This document shows positions 11,801 to 24,169 of a stretch of 64,000 nucleotides of DNA, piece after piece (position 1 is the first letter of the stretch; each line of letters starts with the position of its first letter). The position numbers and the translations under genes were made by a program. The notes under the pieces were generated by a model, which made no database searches, was not told the origin of the DNA, and saw nothing but the letters and a program-made list of their open reading frames with translations. The DNA comes from Tribonema minus (Eukaryota; Sar; Xanthophyceae; Tribonematales; Tribonemataceae): the NCBI GenBank assembly GCA_017506865.1, contig JAFCMP010000545.1, forward strand, positions 310,001 through 374,000, in the 5' to 3' direction.

Positions 11801-14800
11801 GCCTCCCATGAGCACAGCGTGTGTCTACACAGCGTGATGTCGAACTCTTTTGAGCCTGCCAGACAGCGTTCATGGAACTGAGTGTCGACATTTATGAGTG
11901 GCCACACAGCATGTAGGTATGGTGTCTGACAGCGCTAATCAGTCTCAGTACAACCGACAGCAGCTCACCCTGTACCACAACTAACCTACTTCTGACCCTA
12001 GGTCAATGCGCTGGCCTGGTCTGCATTGCATCGATGCCGCTGTCGGTACGTTTGTCGTTGGGCCTGTACTCTCAACGTGCTTCCATGCAAGCATTTTTGT
12101 CTTACAAAATAAGGTGGATTCTGCTTTGAATAAATCATAACCCAACGCCTTCGCGCTGCTGCCTGCTTACAGGAGAGATGGTGCGGCGGCTGCAGTCCAG
12201 CGCGTTGTCGGTTGCGATGCCGCTATCGATACCCTTGCTTTTTAACACCTGTTCTCTTGACGTACTTCCACGCAAGCATTGTTGTCTTACAATGAAAGGT
12301 GGCCCGTGTTCTGAATTACCAATTAACGCCTTTGCGTTGCTGCCTGCACACAGGGGAGATGGTGCGGCGGCTGCAGTCCAGCGCACTGTCAGTTACAATG
12401 CTGCTATCGATACTTGTGCTTCTCAACAACACCTGTTCTGTTGACGTCCTTCCACCATTGCCTTGCAACAAAACTGGTCTGCACTTCAAACAAGTCATAA
12501 ACCAATGCCAATGCCTTCGTGCTGCTGCCTGCGCGTGCAGGGGAGATGGTGCGGCGGCTGCAGTCCAGCGCACTGTCAGTTACAAAGACGGTGGACGTTC
12601 CGCCGACGCTGCAGGAGGAGCCCATTCCATTCAGCGTTGCGAGCCCGGGCAACAAGTTTGCTGCCGCAGCGCTGGGCGCGGTTAACTTGGGTGGGGCACT
12701 CTACCTCAGGTGAGTGTGACGCTCCAGCCTTGCGGCCGTCTTGAAGGAGTGTCTTATTTAGTTGAATATCACTACCCCCCTACGCGCCAAGCTGATTGCA
12801 CCATGTCATCCAACTGCAGATTGCTTGTCACTTTAGGTGAGTGACTCGCCGGCTTTGCTTCTTGGAATGGGTGTCAGCCAGAACAACGTGTGGAGTACCT
12901 TATGGTGAAGTAGTTTGCACAGCGCGCTGGGTTAAGCACCAAACTTTTTGCTCCATGTCATTTACCGCAGATGGTTTGTTGGCAGGTAGAGCTTGCTGCT
13001 GCCTTGCTGAGCGCGGTGAGCTGGGCAATGCACTGGTCAAGTTCGTGACCCACCATCCTTTCTTTCGAGACGTGTCAGTCTTGTTCAAGTTTATCAAGTG
13101 TCATGACAGTGTGTCGTAGAAATGGATTGTAGGTGGTGGAGAAGGAATAAATGAGAGATGGCGATGGCTGGGGCAGGTGCAGGGCAAAGCTGGGGTCTTG
13201 GGAGGCTAGGCTGTGGCCAAATGGAGCACTTCATCTTGTAGTTTACCAAAGCCCTGACTCCTCATGAGCATCAGTGCTTCTAGTATCAAGCTCATGCACT
13301 GTGCCATCGTCTGCGGAGTGTTTTGTGGGTACTTCAATCTTTCAAGTCAGTGCTGCAAGTGCGCTCTTCAGATTACCTGTTAGCTGCTGAGCAGGCGGTC
13401 ACGCGGCGGTGATGCAGGGGCCATGCCCCTTTCTTGTGATACAGAATTGCACATCATCACCCTTCCAAAAACTAGTCATCTGTTACACAACTGATGTATC
13501 CTAACTCTAACCCCAACGCACCTGCTGTATGCTCGTATGGCAGGTCGCTGCTGAGCAGCGCCGTGGCGGCGGGCGTGCAGTTTGGCGGTTACGCGGTGGC
13601 ATTGCACATCACCGCCCTTGCAAACAAGTGGTCATTATTCATCGCTTAACTGATGTAAGTTCCCATCATGTATGCGCGTGTGGCAGGTCGCTGCTGGGCA
13701 GCGCCGTAGCTGCGGGCGTGCAGTTTGGCGGCTACGCGGCGGCGGTGCAGGGCGCCATGCCGCTGCTGCTGGGCTACGCCGTTGCCTTCAACGTCATCCC
13801 GCTGGTGCGGTGGCTCCGCAACAAGGCCAAGAACGCAGAGGCAAGTACCTTGTGCCATTCGGCGTTGTCGTCAGAAGTGTTTGTCAATGCGCCTGGAGAC
13901 ACTTGCAAGTTCTCATAAGACACCTGTTGATTCTGGTCTCCGCAACAAGGCCACACTCATGGCGTACTCCCGTCTTGTTGCCGCCCCCACCGGTGCTTGG
14001 TGGTCTACTGCAACCATGCACTGGTAGGGTTCAAACCTACTACAACACGTTTGCACCACTGGCACTTCCGATAAATCATGGCCTAGTGGTGACTACTGAC
14101 ATGACAATGACTCTGCGCCTGTCCACTTGAACTTGTGCTGCAGATTGAGCAGCGCAGAGACGCACGCGCGCATGGCGTGGTCACGCCTCGTTGCCGCCGC
14201 CACCAACTTATACTTCATTCCACCGTTCAACACGACTTCAACACTGTGTTGCAGCACTCCAAACCAATGCTAACACAACCGCTATGCATCCGTCTTGGTT
14301 GAACTTGTGCTGCAGATTGAGCAGCGCAACGACGCGCGGATGGCGTGGTCACGCCTCGTCGCTGCCGCCACCAGCGCTTTGCGGTCTTCTGCGACCGTGC
14401 ATTCTAAGCTGCTTCAACACTTGTTCCAGCACTCCGACGAACAATAATAACTCACATGCCATGCCAACGGCTATGCATCCGTTTTCTTTGATTGCGCTGC
14501 AGAGTGAGCAGCGCAACGACGCGCGCATGGCGTGGTCACGCCTCGTCACCGCCGCCACATCCATGCATATTTTGAGCCACTTCAACAACACCTTCGTCAC
14601 CTCCCACTCCGACAAACTTATGCTTAGTGATGATTACTAACGTGACAATGACCATGTGACTGCCTTCTTGAACTCGGTGCTGCAGATTGAGCAGCGCAAC
14701 GACGCGCGAATGGCGTGGTCACGCCTCGTCGCCGCCGCCACCAGTGCTTGGTAGTCTTCTGCGATCATGCATTCTAAGCTACTTCCAGCACTCTGGCAAC

Positions 14801-15250
14801 CCATTGCTAACGTAACAACTCTGCGTCCGTCTTGGCGTGTTGCAGATTGAGCAGCGCAACGACGCGCGAATGGCGTGGTCGCGCCTCGTCGCCGCCACCA
14901 CCAACTCATACTTCTTGAAGTACTTCATTCCACCGTTGTACACTACTTCAACAGTGTGTTGCAGCATGTCCGCTCCATCGCTAACACAGCAACTATGCGG
15001 CTGTCCTGCCGAATACTTCTACCTGTTGCAGATCGAGCAGCGCAACGACGCGCGAATGGCGTGGTCACGCCTCATCGCCGCCGCCACGCCCAACAACAAG
15101 CGCAAGATGATGGCGGCGCGAAAGCTCTCCACCGAGCTGAAGGTCCTAGGCCAGGGCGACATTGCCTATACCACCGCCAAGGATTTGGCGGAGCAACAGC
15201 AAGAGCTTGCTGGCAGCGCGTTTGACGATTTTGACAGGCGGCTTAGGTAG
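5826..15250 (+). CDS. Plastid membrane protein of the At5g03900 / cyanobacterial family
   Basis: Nine exons join in phase: 5826-6050, 6325-6549, 7850-8085, 9032-9093, 10113-10399, 11280-11397, 12541-12709, 13687-13840 and 15032-15250, giving 564 aa. Residues 1-20 are a signal peptide followed by Phe21 (VSG|FG), the heterokont plastid presequence pattern. Exons 2 and 5 each hold a small wH-like unit ending in a GDLEVTETGDIVY- or TDDGDIVYVF-type strand. Exon 3 holds a transmembrane span (about 154-187). Exon 5 opens with FLESTFSYIFGDGDPN, diagnostic of this family. Exons 7-8 hold two more hydrophobic spans ending NVIPLVRWLRNKAKNAE. The plant member is annotated as iron-sulfur cluster biosynthesis-like, but its biochemical role is unclear to me. 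Intron 8 uses a GC donor (gag|gcaagt at 13841). Five of its exon ends have decoy copies in the introns. Confidence 0.88.
9826..10150 (+). repeat. Upstream copies of the exon 5 acceptor junction (plastid protein)
   Basis: Two copies (about 9829-9900 and 9940-10015) of the sequence around the true acceptor at 10112 each carry GGCGCC, CCTCT, and then TTCCTGGAGAGCACTTTCAG. The second keeps the CAG acceptor; the first has decayed to cataat. After about 30 exonic bases they drift into intron sequence, so they cannot be full exons. Confidence 0.85.
11320..11545 (+). repeat. Downstream copy of the exon 6 donor junction (plastid protein)
   Basis: The last 65 or so exonic bases (encoding SELKQLMQQRRIYSGDVFE), the GTGCGTGTCACA donor and the CAAGTACATGTACTCC-like intron start are repeated at 11463-11560. 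The true exon ends at 11397 in phase 1. The copy's donor would give phase 0 and break the frame. Confidence 0.88.
12010..12600 (+). repeat. Upstream copies of the exon 7 acceptor junction (plastid protein)
   Basis: Copies at about 12150-12240 and 12335-12415 precede the true junction at 12540/12541, with a more decayed trace near 12005-12060. Each shows CAG, then GAGATGGTGCGGCGGCTGCA and about 25 further exonic bases, then intronic sequence. The period is about 180 bases. Confidence 0.88.
13536..13745 (+). repeat. Upstream copy of the exon 8 acceptor junction (plastid protein)
   Basis: GGCAG followed by TCGCTGCTG-AGCAGCGCCG and on through GCAGTTTGGCGGTTACGCGG at 13541-13605 duplicates the true exon start at 13687. 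A further fragment, CTCCGCAACAAGGCCA at 13938-13953, copies the 3' end of exon 8 downstream of its GC donor. Confidence 0.85.
14140..15090 (+). repeat. Five upstream copies of the exon 9 acceptor junction (plastid protein)
   Basis: Copies start near 14144, 14316, 14502, 14686 and 14845. The true exon starts at 15032. Each has GCAG, then GAGCAGCGCAACGACGCGCG and ATGGCGTGGTCACGCCTCGT, then a GCCGCCGCCAC stretch, after which sequence turns intronic. The exonic parts are almost identical. The intronic parts differ far more, although units 1 and 5 still share blocks such as ATTCCACCGTT. Confidence 0.93.
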
Positions 15251-16098
15251 GGGGGTGTGCAGGGGGGATGGGAGGGGGGGGGGGGCAGGGGACTGCTACA
15301 TGGCATTTGTCTTTAGAAAGGGCAGCAATCACCCAGTGTATAAAGTGCAATGCACATGATGAATAGTAATTGGTTTAGAGGGTACTGATTGTTCGACTGC
15401 TGCGCTGCTTTTCTTACTGCACTGCGTTTGTTGCATAGCAGTACTTGTAAGCAGACACTTGATGAATGATCAACAATCAGCTCACAGCGCAGCAAAAGCA
15501 CAGTGCATGAAGCATGCATGACAGCAAACACCAGATCTCAAGTACATGCCGTGACAACATAGTTCAAGCGTGATGGCATCCTCATCATTCAGAGGATCAC
15601 TGACTTGTCATTGCCTCTCTGACTCATGAGCTGCACGCTTGACCACCAACTCACAAATTGCTGCAATTCTGCACATCTCGATGGCCACAATCTGCTGCCT
15701 TGACATTACCCCTTTAATCATTTACAAGCAGCTTGCTGCTCCGCTTTGCTTTCATACAAAGCGACACACTTGTCTGCTTTGTGTGTTCCAACGCCAACAA
15801 ACCCTTGATGGCATGGGCTGCGCATTTGGCAGTTGATATGCGGCTTACAGTGGCCATAACCTTGGCACTGCAGCACAACGCAGAGCACTGCCATTTTGAT
15901 GTCACCCTCTCTCATCATGACCGTGTTGCTGGCGCACCAGGAGCCCAAAACTGTTTGCACACCTTGTAGATGCCTACAAACCAGGAACACATCGCGCTAT
16001 ACGCTACCTGCACAACAGGTGCCTGTAAGACTTGGAACGCAGGGCGACGCATCCGTGCCGTGGCAATGCCCCCCTGAGCACTGCTGCAAAGGCACCTC
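15251..16098. other. Gap between two convergent 3' ends
   Basis: This region presumably holds the 3' UTRs of the plastid protein (+) and the dehydrogenase (-). A short G-run lies near 15270-15290. I see no coding segment and no repeat worth naming. Confidence 0.5.
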
Positions 16099-19000
16099 CT
16101 ACCACAGCAAGAAAGTGCCAGAGTAGTCATAAAATCCGCCGGTGTGCTGCTGGTCCATGTTGTCGCAAAGGTCCAGCATGCGCCCGACCGTAAAAGCGGG
16201 TGTAAACAGCTTCTCCGGCTTGACGTTCGCCTGGAAGGGGCGGCTGAGGTCTGTGTCTGTTGTGCCCGGGTGGTAGGCAAAGGCCCAGGTACCCTGGCGC
16301 TTCAGTTCTAGCGCCATGCACTTTGTGGCCTGGTTGAGGGCGCTCTTGCTCATCCTGACCAAGCGCAGGTGACCAAATGCAGCGTAGTGGAGGGGTGAGC
16401 AACAGTGCAGTTGGTTTCTATTCCATCCCGATGCCTGTCGTTCATGATCAACAGTTGGCAGTCCTGGCAGGTACAGCGCTGCCATCTTGCTCGTCGACCG
16501 TGAACAACTATGGGGCGATCCTTTTGCAGGCACATGTACCTGTGAGCCAGACAACATGGTTGCCACTCTCAGAGTACAGAGGATAACATATGAGGTTTGC
16601 ACTTGAACCTTGTCACACCTGGTTGCATTGCAGTACGAAGCATGATCAGCAAGCACCAGCATCTGATGCACTGAGATGAAGACGCCCACAAGACCCTGAG
16701 ACGCTGTGGTCATTAGGAAAGTCTAAGGAATGCGCGTTGGCGGTTGTGCAAGGGATGCTCTACAGCCAAAGCAGATGCGGGGACACCGAGCGACTATGCA
16801 AACCGCCGCGGCCTGATCCTACCCCTAACCCTACTTACAAGCATGGCAGCGCTCAACACCTGTCTCCCCAGCCCCAGACATGGAAACACCATGACATGCC
16901 AGTAATGATGACCGGCAGTTTTTTCATGACATCATGCTAAGGCACTACGCGTTACCTGTAGCTGTGCCAGCCACCCAGGCGGTTGTCGCTGATGCTGCCT
17001 ACGCGTGCAGAGAAGTTGACCACCACAGACGGCGTCTTGGCACGTCCCTGCCCCGTTGTGCGCAGGTGCGGTGCCATCGCCTGTGGATTGGCATGCATCG
17101 GGGTTGCACAAGTGTCATGATTGATGCTCGAAGTACTCCAGAAATAGATTATGAGGCCATATGCTTTAAAAGTAGATTTGCATATATGAATATGCATTTA
17201 CAGCAAAGAGGTATGCCATTTGATAAAGACATGCTTGGCTGCAAGACATGTCCTTAGTCCATGGCTAAATTCGTGGATGCATACTTGCAAGTGTACATGG
17301 CAAGTTTGAAAGATGAGTTTCGATACGAGGAAGTAGTACATGTGACAGCTACAGGATCATGCTTCAAAGTCTACATGCACGCGAGTAAGCACTGATCTGC
17401 CACAGATGCACTGATCACACTTCAAGAAAGTACTTCCATACCATCACAAAGCATGAACGTATACATGCATACCTGTGCCAGCATGACCGGCCCAATCACA
17501 TTAACTTCCATGGAGTGCCGCAGCCAATCGCGCTGTATCGCACCGAGACTCCGCTCTGGACCGGGCGTTGCTCTCCCATCACCCAGTAGGCCGGCGACAT
17601 TGAATAAGGCATCCAGCCTGCCGTTGTGGAGCGCTGCCACGTGCGCCGCTGCCGCATCAACGCTTGCCTGCGGGGCGTTACAAGTTGAACATGAATATAA
17701 CATCAAAGGGAGAGCCTGTGGCTGCTAGACTACACTGTTGTATTTTATTTGCGGAATGTGCAATAATGGTTCAGGACTGACATCGTCAGAGGAGAGCCTG
17801 AATGCTGCTACACGATTGTCTTTGGTTCGCGGAATAAGCAACAGTGTTGGTTTTACGTTGAATGTGATAGAAGCGATGTGTTGTGATTCCAAGTGCCAGA
17901 CCTGGAGTCGCTGTGAAGCACTGCCACGGCCATGCTGGCATACTGACGCTTTCCTGGGGGTAAACTGCACGGTTTGACTTTGAAAGGAAGGCATGTGCAT
18001 AGTATGAGCTCAGGTGCTGTGCGCATGACATGTTACGCAGATTCACATTGCTGCAATGCAAGTCGCACTGCCAGAGTTACACTTGCATCGCATAGAGTGC
18101 TTTTTCACAGCGAGCGAGGCGTTCCTGCTCAGTACCCGGTGCTGCCAAGGAGAAGTGAAGACATGCCATCTTTCGCCCAGATGCAGTGATCCATGCTGAC
18201 GGCTTCGCGAGTCGACGAATCGAAAGCATGGATCCCGTGCATCATGGCAATCGAGAAGACAGCAAAGCAGCATTGCGTGCGCATTGCCAAGGACACCGTC
18301 AATGTTGCACAAGGCTGCCCGCCTGCCATCATCGTGGTGCATGTTTTGATCTGCTGGTACATAAGAGCTCGCTTTTGCAGGATTGATAGAACAAAGTGAG
18401 CCTGCCTCAGTCGCATGACTTTGCAGCGAAACTGGTAGTTTGGGCTTCAGAGAAGTACTGCTGCTGCGTTCTGCTGCCGTGCGCGCTGAGCTATAGCGTC
18501 AATGCGAGCCGGACATGAGTGCTGAAACTGTTCACACACACCAAAGTGTTTTCTGCCTGCAGTCGTAAGGAACTCTGCAGTAGGTCGCTGAAGTGGCTTG
18601 CTGCTGTTGCGACCATCGATTTGAAGTCATTATGCCGACATTGAGGTTGCGGCAGTTGAAGCAGTGGTTTTGCGACATCTCAAAACGAGACACCAAACTC
18701 GCATGGCTGCATCAAAAAAAATAAAAATGTTTTTGTCTCATGCACACCTGGTCGGTAACATCAAGCTCCAGGACGGTCATTCTTCCAGGATGCGACTGCG
18801 CCAGCGCCTGCAGCTCCAGAGCCTTCGATGGCTGTCTACATGATGCTATCACATGCCCTTGAGTCCTGCTCGCCAGCTGCTTTGCAAGCTCCAATCCCAG
18901 CCCTCTGCTGGCTGCAGTGAGCAAGAACACTGCGCCGGTGTCTGCGTTCCGCTCGAGCCCGCGTGCCGATCCAGCGCCAGCGCGAATGTCGATGTTCGCA

Positions 19001-19206
19001 TGGCCGAACTTTAACGGGATGCCTGGCGGCACAGCCGCACCCATTCTGACGACAGATCCATGATGTTGCCATCGACACCACCTGTGGCTGTTCAGAGTCC
19101 ATGATCTGCAAGGTTTGGGACCTGCAATCGCAACCACAGGCAGCAGTAGCCTTGCTCGCATCCTTCGCACGCGTTCAGGCACGAGGTTCCGAACTGAAAA
19201 CTTCAA
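16099..19206 (-). CDS. Short-chain dehydrogenase/reductase (C-factor-like)
   Basis: Four exons join in phase: 19206-18748, 17667-17473, 17080-16956 and 16354-16099, giving 344 aa. The Rossmann glycine motif is TAASRGLGLELA (about 97-108). An NVAG motif at about 176-179 stabilises the core. The catalytic residues are a Ser in NFSARVGSISD (about 242-247) and YRMSK (Tyr259, Lys263). An NAD(P)-dependent oxidoreductase activity is expected; the substrate cannot be told. The YHPGTTDTDLSRPF segment near the C-terminus matches the C-factor/csgA-like SDRs. The first 50 residues are basic and may target an organelle, or translation may start at Met55. Decoy junction copies were not seen here, unlike most neighbours. 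Confidence 0.88.
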
Positions 19207-19254
19207 CCTAATACTTCAACGATTTCTCGCCAGAAGGTGTGAACACACAACGCG
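19207..19254. promoter_or_regulatory. 48-bp gap between divergent start codons
   Basis: The dehydrogenase (-) and VPS37 (+) start codons are only 48 bases apart, so any shared promoter must overlap 5' UTR or coding sequence. If the dehydrogenase really starts at Met55 the gap grows by 162 bases. No core promoter element is recognisable. Confidence 0.4.
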
Positions 19255-22200
19255 ATGTCGTGGCTGTTTGGCACCGGTGGCAAGACCAAATCCCCTCGCC
19301 ATGGGCAGCAGCAGGGCGGGGGATCAACCAGCGATGATGCTGACATGAAGCACCACCGCCTCACCCAGCTCGCCGGCCTCGAGAGGGATATTCCTGGCAT
19401 CGTGAAGCGAGCAGCGGATGGCGCCTTGTACGAAGTCCCGGTGCCAGTGGGTCCGGACGGTCATCCCGTTAATATGCGGATATTTTTTCCCGTCAAGTTT
19501 CCCGTTGAGAGGCCTGGTACGTGTCCATTTGTTCGGAAGTCGGATTACGCGAATTTGAAGTTTCATGCTGGCAGTCGTTGTCGTTGCAGACAAGAAGTCG
19601 CCAATCCAATGTGGCGAAGGAAACATAACTCTTCAGCTCCTTGCAGGCCGCACTAAGAAGGCGCCTTGCGTGCCTGGGGTGCATATGTTGGTAAATACGC
19701 ACTTGAGTTGCTGTCGTCTACATGTTTCGACGCCACCACTGCTGCAAAGGCCTCACATCATTTCATTGCCCGCCTTTGATTGCCACGCAGTACTGCAACT
19801 GCTGAGTACAGTGGACCACCCATGGGTCAACGAGTACATGCAGGTGGTGGGACATCCGGATCTGGCGCTGTGGAGAGGCAACGCGGGCAAGCCCATCAGT
19901 GTCATTGTGAAGGAGATAATGATAGAGCTCAGGTACGCACACATGTATTGCATGTGTGTATATGAAACTGTGCCAATGGAGGTTACAGGCACTTTCTGCC
20001 TGTAGCATTGGCCTCTGTCACAAATTCAGCAGCAGGCGCTAAGGTGCTTTAAACCACTGGATTATGTGGCAGAGTCGCGTGTGCTCCTCATGTGTGTTCA
20101 TCTGCAACTTTGGTGGTGATTTTGTAAGTGGATGTTGCATTGCTTTGACAGAAACATGGTCTTACAGCTGTGGTGTGGGCACACAGTGCTGGCACACCAG
20201 CTATTTTTATGAGCACAAGCACCCTGCAACGCTGGTTTGCCTGGCATTGCTGCAGAAGCATGAAAACTTTTGATGTCATGACCGGTCAGCTTCCAATGGC
20301 CTCTATTACCAATGCGTGCATGACACGATCGATGTCTGTGAGTCTGAGCTGTAATTAGCAATCCGACAGTGCTGCCCAGTGGCTCTGAACAGCATGCCAT
20401 CATTGAGGAGTGTCACTGGCATCTGGTTTCTGCAGCAGAGTGTACGCACCTATAATCATCTTGCGACGCAAACGTGTCATCAGCTTCATGCACTCAGCAC
20501 CCTCCACGTTCAACTGTGTCCCAACTTCAACCTGTAACAGCGGGGGCACCGCAAGCACGGCAGGGCAGGCGCTGCCCCAGCAGCCATCGCAGCGCATGCC
20601 AACCAACGCGGCGAGCTTTGCCCACCCCAGCACCGGACCGCAGCAGTGGCAGCAGCAGCAGCCCTCGTGGCGACCTGATGAGCGGAAGCCCAACTGGACC
20701 CCCCCGGAGGGCCCCATCGGAGCAGCCAACGGCAACTCGGGGGGGCAGTTCTGGAGGCCCCAACCCTCAGACGGGTCGCAATCCGGGGGGGGGCGTGTGG
20801 GGGGGGGCGCGGCGCAGTGGTCCCCCTCGCAGGTCGGCGCGGGGGGAGGGGGGTCGAGCACTGATGCAAAGCGTGTGGAGGAGAAGCACCGCACGCCAAT
20901 CCCCGCGATCCCGTCGCGCTTCGCGGAGCTGGACGGTCTGACGGAGGCGCAGCTGCGGCGCCTCGCGGGCGACGGCGTCGCGCTGGCGCAGATCGTGGAC
21001 GGCATGGCGAGCGCGCGCGGCATGCGCGAGCTGCTGCGCGACCTCGCCAAGGGGAACGCCGAGGTGAGCACTGAGTTTGCGTCTGAGTCTGATTCTTGGA
21101 GTCCGAATCTGCATCCGAGTCTTCATTAGTGTGTTGGGAAACGCCGGGGTGGGGATTCGCTCGCGTTGCACTCATCGGGTTCTACACAATATGCACAGTG
21201 TGCACATGTTGGGAGAAGGGCACTCAGAACTCGTAGGCACAGGAGTCTTGTACTCCGACCCTCCGTCTGTGGCGCACTGACTGCAGCGGTCCCGCATTCA
21301 TCGTTCGCCCGATGTCGTGCGTGGAGGACTGATTCAGCAGTCAAGCACATATTCGCACTTAGGGACATTGTGCACCATGTCAATGTTTCTGCTGCGCGAT
21401 CTCGCCAAGAGGAACGGCGAGGTGGGGATTCGCTTGCGTTGCGCTCATCGAGTCTAGGTCTTGTGTGCTGGGGCAACGGCCGAGGTGGGGATCGCTCTTC
21501 TTATGCTCATTGGGTTTTGCGGCTTGTACGTCGATCGTCCATCTGCCGCACACTGACCGCAGCGGTATCATGTTCATCGGCTTATTGAACTATTGTGCGC
21601 AATGTCATTCTTTGCTGCTGCGCTACCTCGGCGAAGGGAATGCCGAGGCGGGGTTGTCCATTGCATCACTTTTCTTCTTCTGCACTCACTGGTTGGCCTG
21701 CACATTACTGCTGCGCATGGTCTTCGCTGCCTGCAGCAACACCGCGTCCATTGTCGCCACAATTCCATGTAAAATATTTGTTGAACATGCTTGTGGCTTG
21801 TAAATATTTGTCTGCTTTTAGCACTGTCAGTTCTAGTCGCTCCAAGGTTCATTTAGGAGCGTCACCAGCCTCTGTAACTGTCAGCAGTGCGCTGCGCCTG
21901 TACGGCGAGATGCTCACACTGCACTACACCATGTATCTGCCCCATAAAATGATACAAATTGGCCATATGTGACTGCTCCTCCGTTCGTATTAGACACATG
22001 TAACGCACAACGCGCTGACAACCCTGTAAATGTGGCTCGTTGCAGGTGGCAAAAGCAAATATGGAGAGCAGCCGCAAGCTCGACGAGCTGCGTGATGAAA
22101 TTACAGCGCTCAAGATGGAGCTTCATGAGGTCAAGGACGCATTTGAAGGCAAGTCTGTGCCACTTGCACAAGGCACTCACAGACGCAGCGCTGTTAAGTT

Positions 22201-22630
22201 TTGGCAGGTTAAAACTGATGACTTGCACCTGTTGATGTTCACGAGTCACTTCTATATATGTATGATGACTTTGAGCTCTGATACACAGTGCCTCGAATCA
22301 CTCTGCTGTGAAGCAGTACTGAAGCCGGGCTTACTCTTTGCCCTGCATGGCAACTCCTGCACACACACCTTGTACATGTCAGAACCGCATGGTCAGGGTC
22401 AGGCATGATCAGGGATCTGGACTTTTCATGATGATTTTTGGACAGTCTTCGCCTGATGATCTTGACAGTTGACTGTCATGCAAGTTGATGTGCGTCATCA
22501 GTCGAAGCGGCATACACCCCGCACGCCACATCGCAAAGTCAATACCGCACATCACATCGCTGCACGACACTCCCTCTGCAAAGCAGCACACTCACAGCCA
22601 ACCGCTCATGCAAAGATACGCCCGCTCACT

Positions 22631-22679
<49 letters not shown>

Positions 22680-22944
22680 CCCCCACCCCCCTCTATCACC
22701 AGCCGAGGCAGCAGCGCTCAACCCTGTGGGCGTCGGCGCCGGCGCCAGCGCCGACCACGTCACACTGAAGGCCGTCAAAGAGGCGGCCAAGGACGCGGAT
22801 CAGAGCAGCCAGGCGGTCGCGGACAGTTTCCTAGCAGGGCGCGCGGGTGTGGGCGAGTTTTTGGAGGGGTTCATGGCGCAGCGGCAGCGTTACCACCGCT
22901 GCGCCGCGCGGATGGAGTGCGTGAAGCGCGAGATGGGCTTCTGA
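19255..22944 (+). CDS. VPS37: ESCRT-I subunit VPS37 (UEV-like plus Mod(r) domain)
   Basis: Five exons join in phase: 19255-19516, 19791-19932, 20541-21063, 22046-22148 and 22703-22944, giving 423 aa. The protein begins MSWLF, as VPS37A does. A UEV-like fold follows (PVNMRIFFPVKFPVERP, then DHPWVNEYMQVVGHPDLALW), then a Pro/Gln/Gly-rich linker in exon 3. The C-terminal half is the Mod(r) coiled-coil domain (FAELDGLTEAQLRRL through VKREMGF). VPS37 is a structural subunit of ESCRT-I with VPS23 and VPS28 and acts in endosomal cargo sorting. Intron 4 has a GC donor (gaag|gcaagt at 22149), supported because only this cut restores phase with exon 5. Its acceptor follows a 45-base C run. The exon 3 donor junction has decoy copies in intron 3. 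Confidence 0.9.
21030..21660 (+). repeat. Downstream copies of the VPS37 exon 3 donor junction
   Basis: The exon end CTGCTGCGCGACCTCGCCAA then GGGGAACGCCGAG|GTGAGC recurs, decayed, at about 21388-21425 and 21613-21652. Shorter traces lie at 21136-21180 and 21468-21510. The intronic parts share GAGGTGGGGATTCGCT and a GCTCATCGGGTT-like block. Some copies have lost the GT. Confidence 0.8.
22634..22678 (+). repeat. Poly-C run of 45 in VPS37 intron 4
   Basis: An uninterrupted C homopolymer lies 24 bases before the acceptor of exon 5 and could serve as the polypyrimidine tract. Its exact length may be an assembly artefact. Confidence 0.9.
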
Positions 22945-23801
22945 CAGTGACAGTGCGTGGCACTCCACAGTTGACGTTGCGGGAAGACTGTCGTGCGTCT
23001 ATGTAAAAATTGGAGCGGATGGAGTGGTGGTCTGCTGAGCAGGTGGTGAGGTTTGTGCTCCTCCAGCACAGATTTCGCCGGATCGACATTGCAGTGCAGA
23101 AAGCTGTAGTTTGTAAATACAGGCACCCCAATGAACTTGCCAGCCCTTTTCTTGTCTAACGCGACTTGCCAGTATTGCGTCTGTGCCCTCTGGTCTGTCC
23201 ACAAGGCCAGAGCCTGCATCGTCCTGCGCAGGAACCACATGGTTCACCATGGCGCCTTGCTGTGCATGCCATTGCAGATTTGCAACAGGGTCTCTTTCAT
23301 GGAAATTGCTCGCATATAATTCCGGGAATGTGTGCTGGACACATGTGATCATCAGCTTCGACCCCCCCCCCCCCTCTCCACCAGTTCGCGTCCTCTCCCC
23401 TTGTTTCCTGGCACATGCACGTACATAGGGCTTGGAGGTAGGGTTTGGGCCCTAGAATTCGGGCAGTTGAAGGAGTCTATGGCTCTCGAGAAATAGAGGT
23501 GAAGCAAGCGATCAATCAATCAGCGATGAATGCTTGACCCTCATCCTCAGCCCGCGTGCGCCCCTCAGCTCATGATATGAAGTATGCAGCCTGTCTTCCA
23601 GACCAAGAGATGCTTTCAGCACCTTCTGAACAACGCCAAAGACAACCCGCGTTCGTCTCGCAATTGCTCAAGGTGCTACAAAGATCACGTGCACTGCTTG
23701 CCGTGGAGCCAGGCCTGGAATAATGCCTGCCATTTTTGTTGCAATGTGCTACCATGTCAGAAGAAAGGTACTCGAGAACTCTCGTGCTCCTTGTGCCCGA
23801 G
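22945..23801. other. VPS37 3' flank, no gene seen
   Basis: This region holds the likely VPS37 3' UTR, then unremarkable sequence with a C run at 23361-23373. No coding segment could be supported on either strand. Confidence 0.4.
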
Positions 23802-24128
23802 TCATTTCTGTGCCTCCAACGTCGGAACCTGGGTCGTCTTGAGTTCTGCATCCAATGCCGTGATCCGCTCGTCAACTGTGTCCTGTCACTGGCTGGGGTG
23901 TCTTTCGATGCACGTAGGCCTCCACGATGGCGCGTCTTCTTCGTTGGCATGGCCGCGGTGACACCAGCAGTATGCTCCATCATCATGTAGTGGAGAGTTC
24001 CAGTGAAACAAGCTCTGCATACATCAGCTGATCTTCGACGTCGCTTGGACTCTGAAACAGCTCTGCACGCCGCATCGTTGTTTGAAAGGGCTGGCGCTTC
24101 TGTGGAGTCAAGCTCGCCGCACTACCAG

Positions 24129-24169
<41 letters not shown>

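Noticed and set aside
14140..15090. Reading the six exon 9 copies as mutually exclusive alternative exons
   Set aside because: The upstream copies contain only the first 50 or so bases of the exon, lack donors at a common site, and some are frameshifted.
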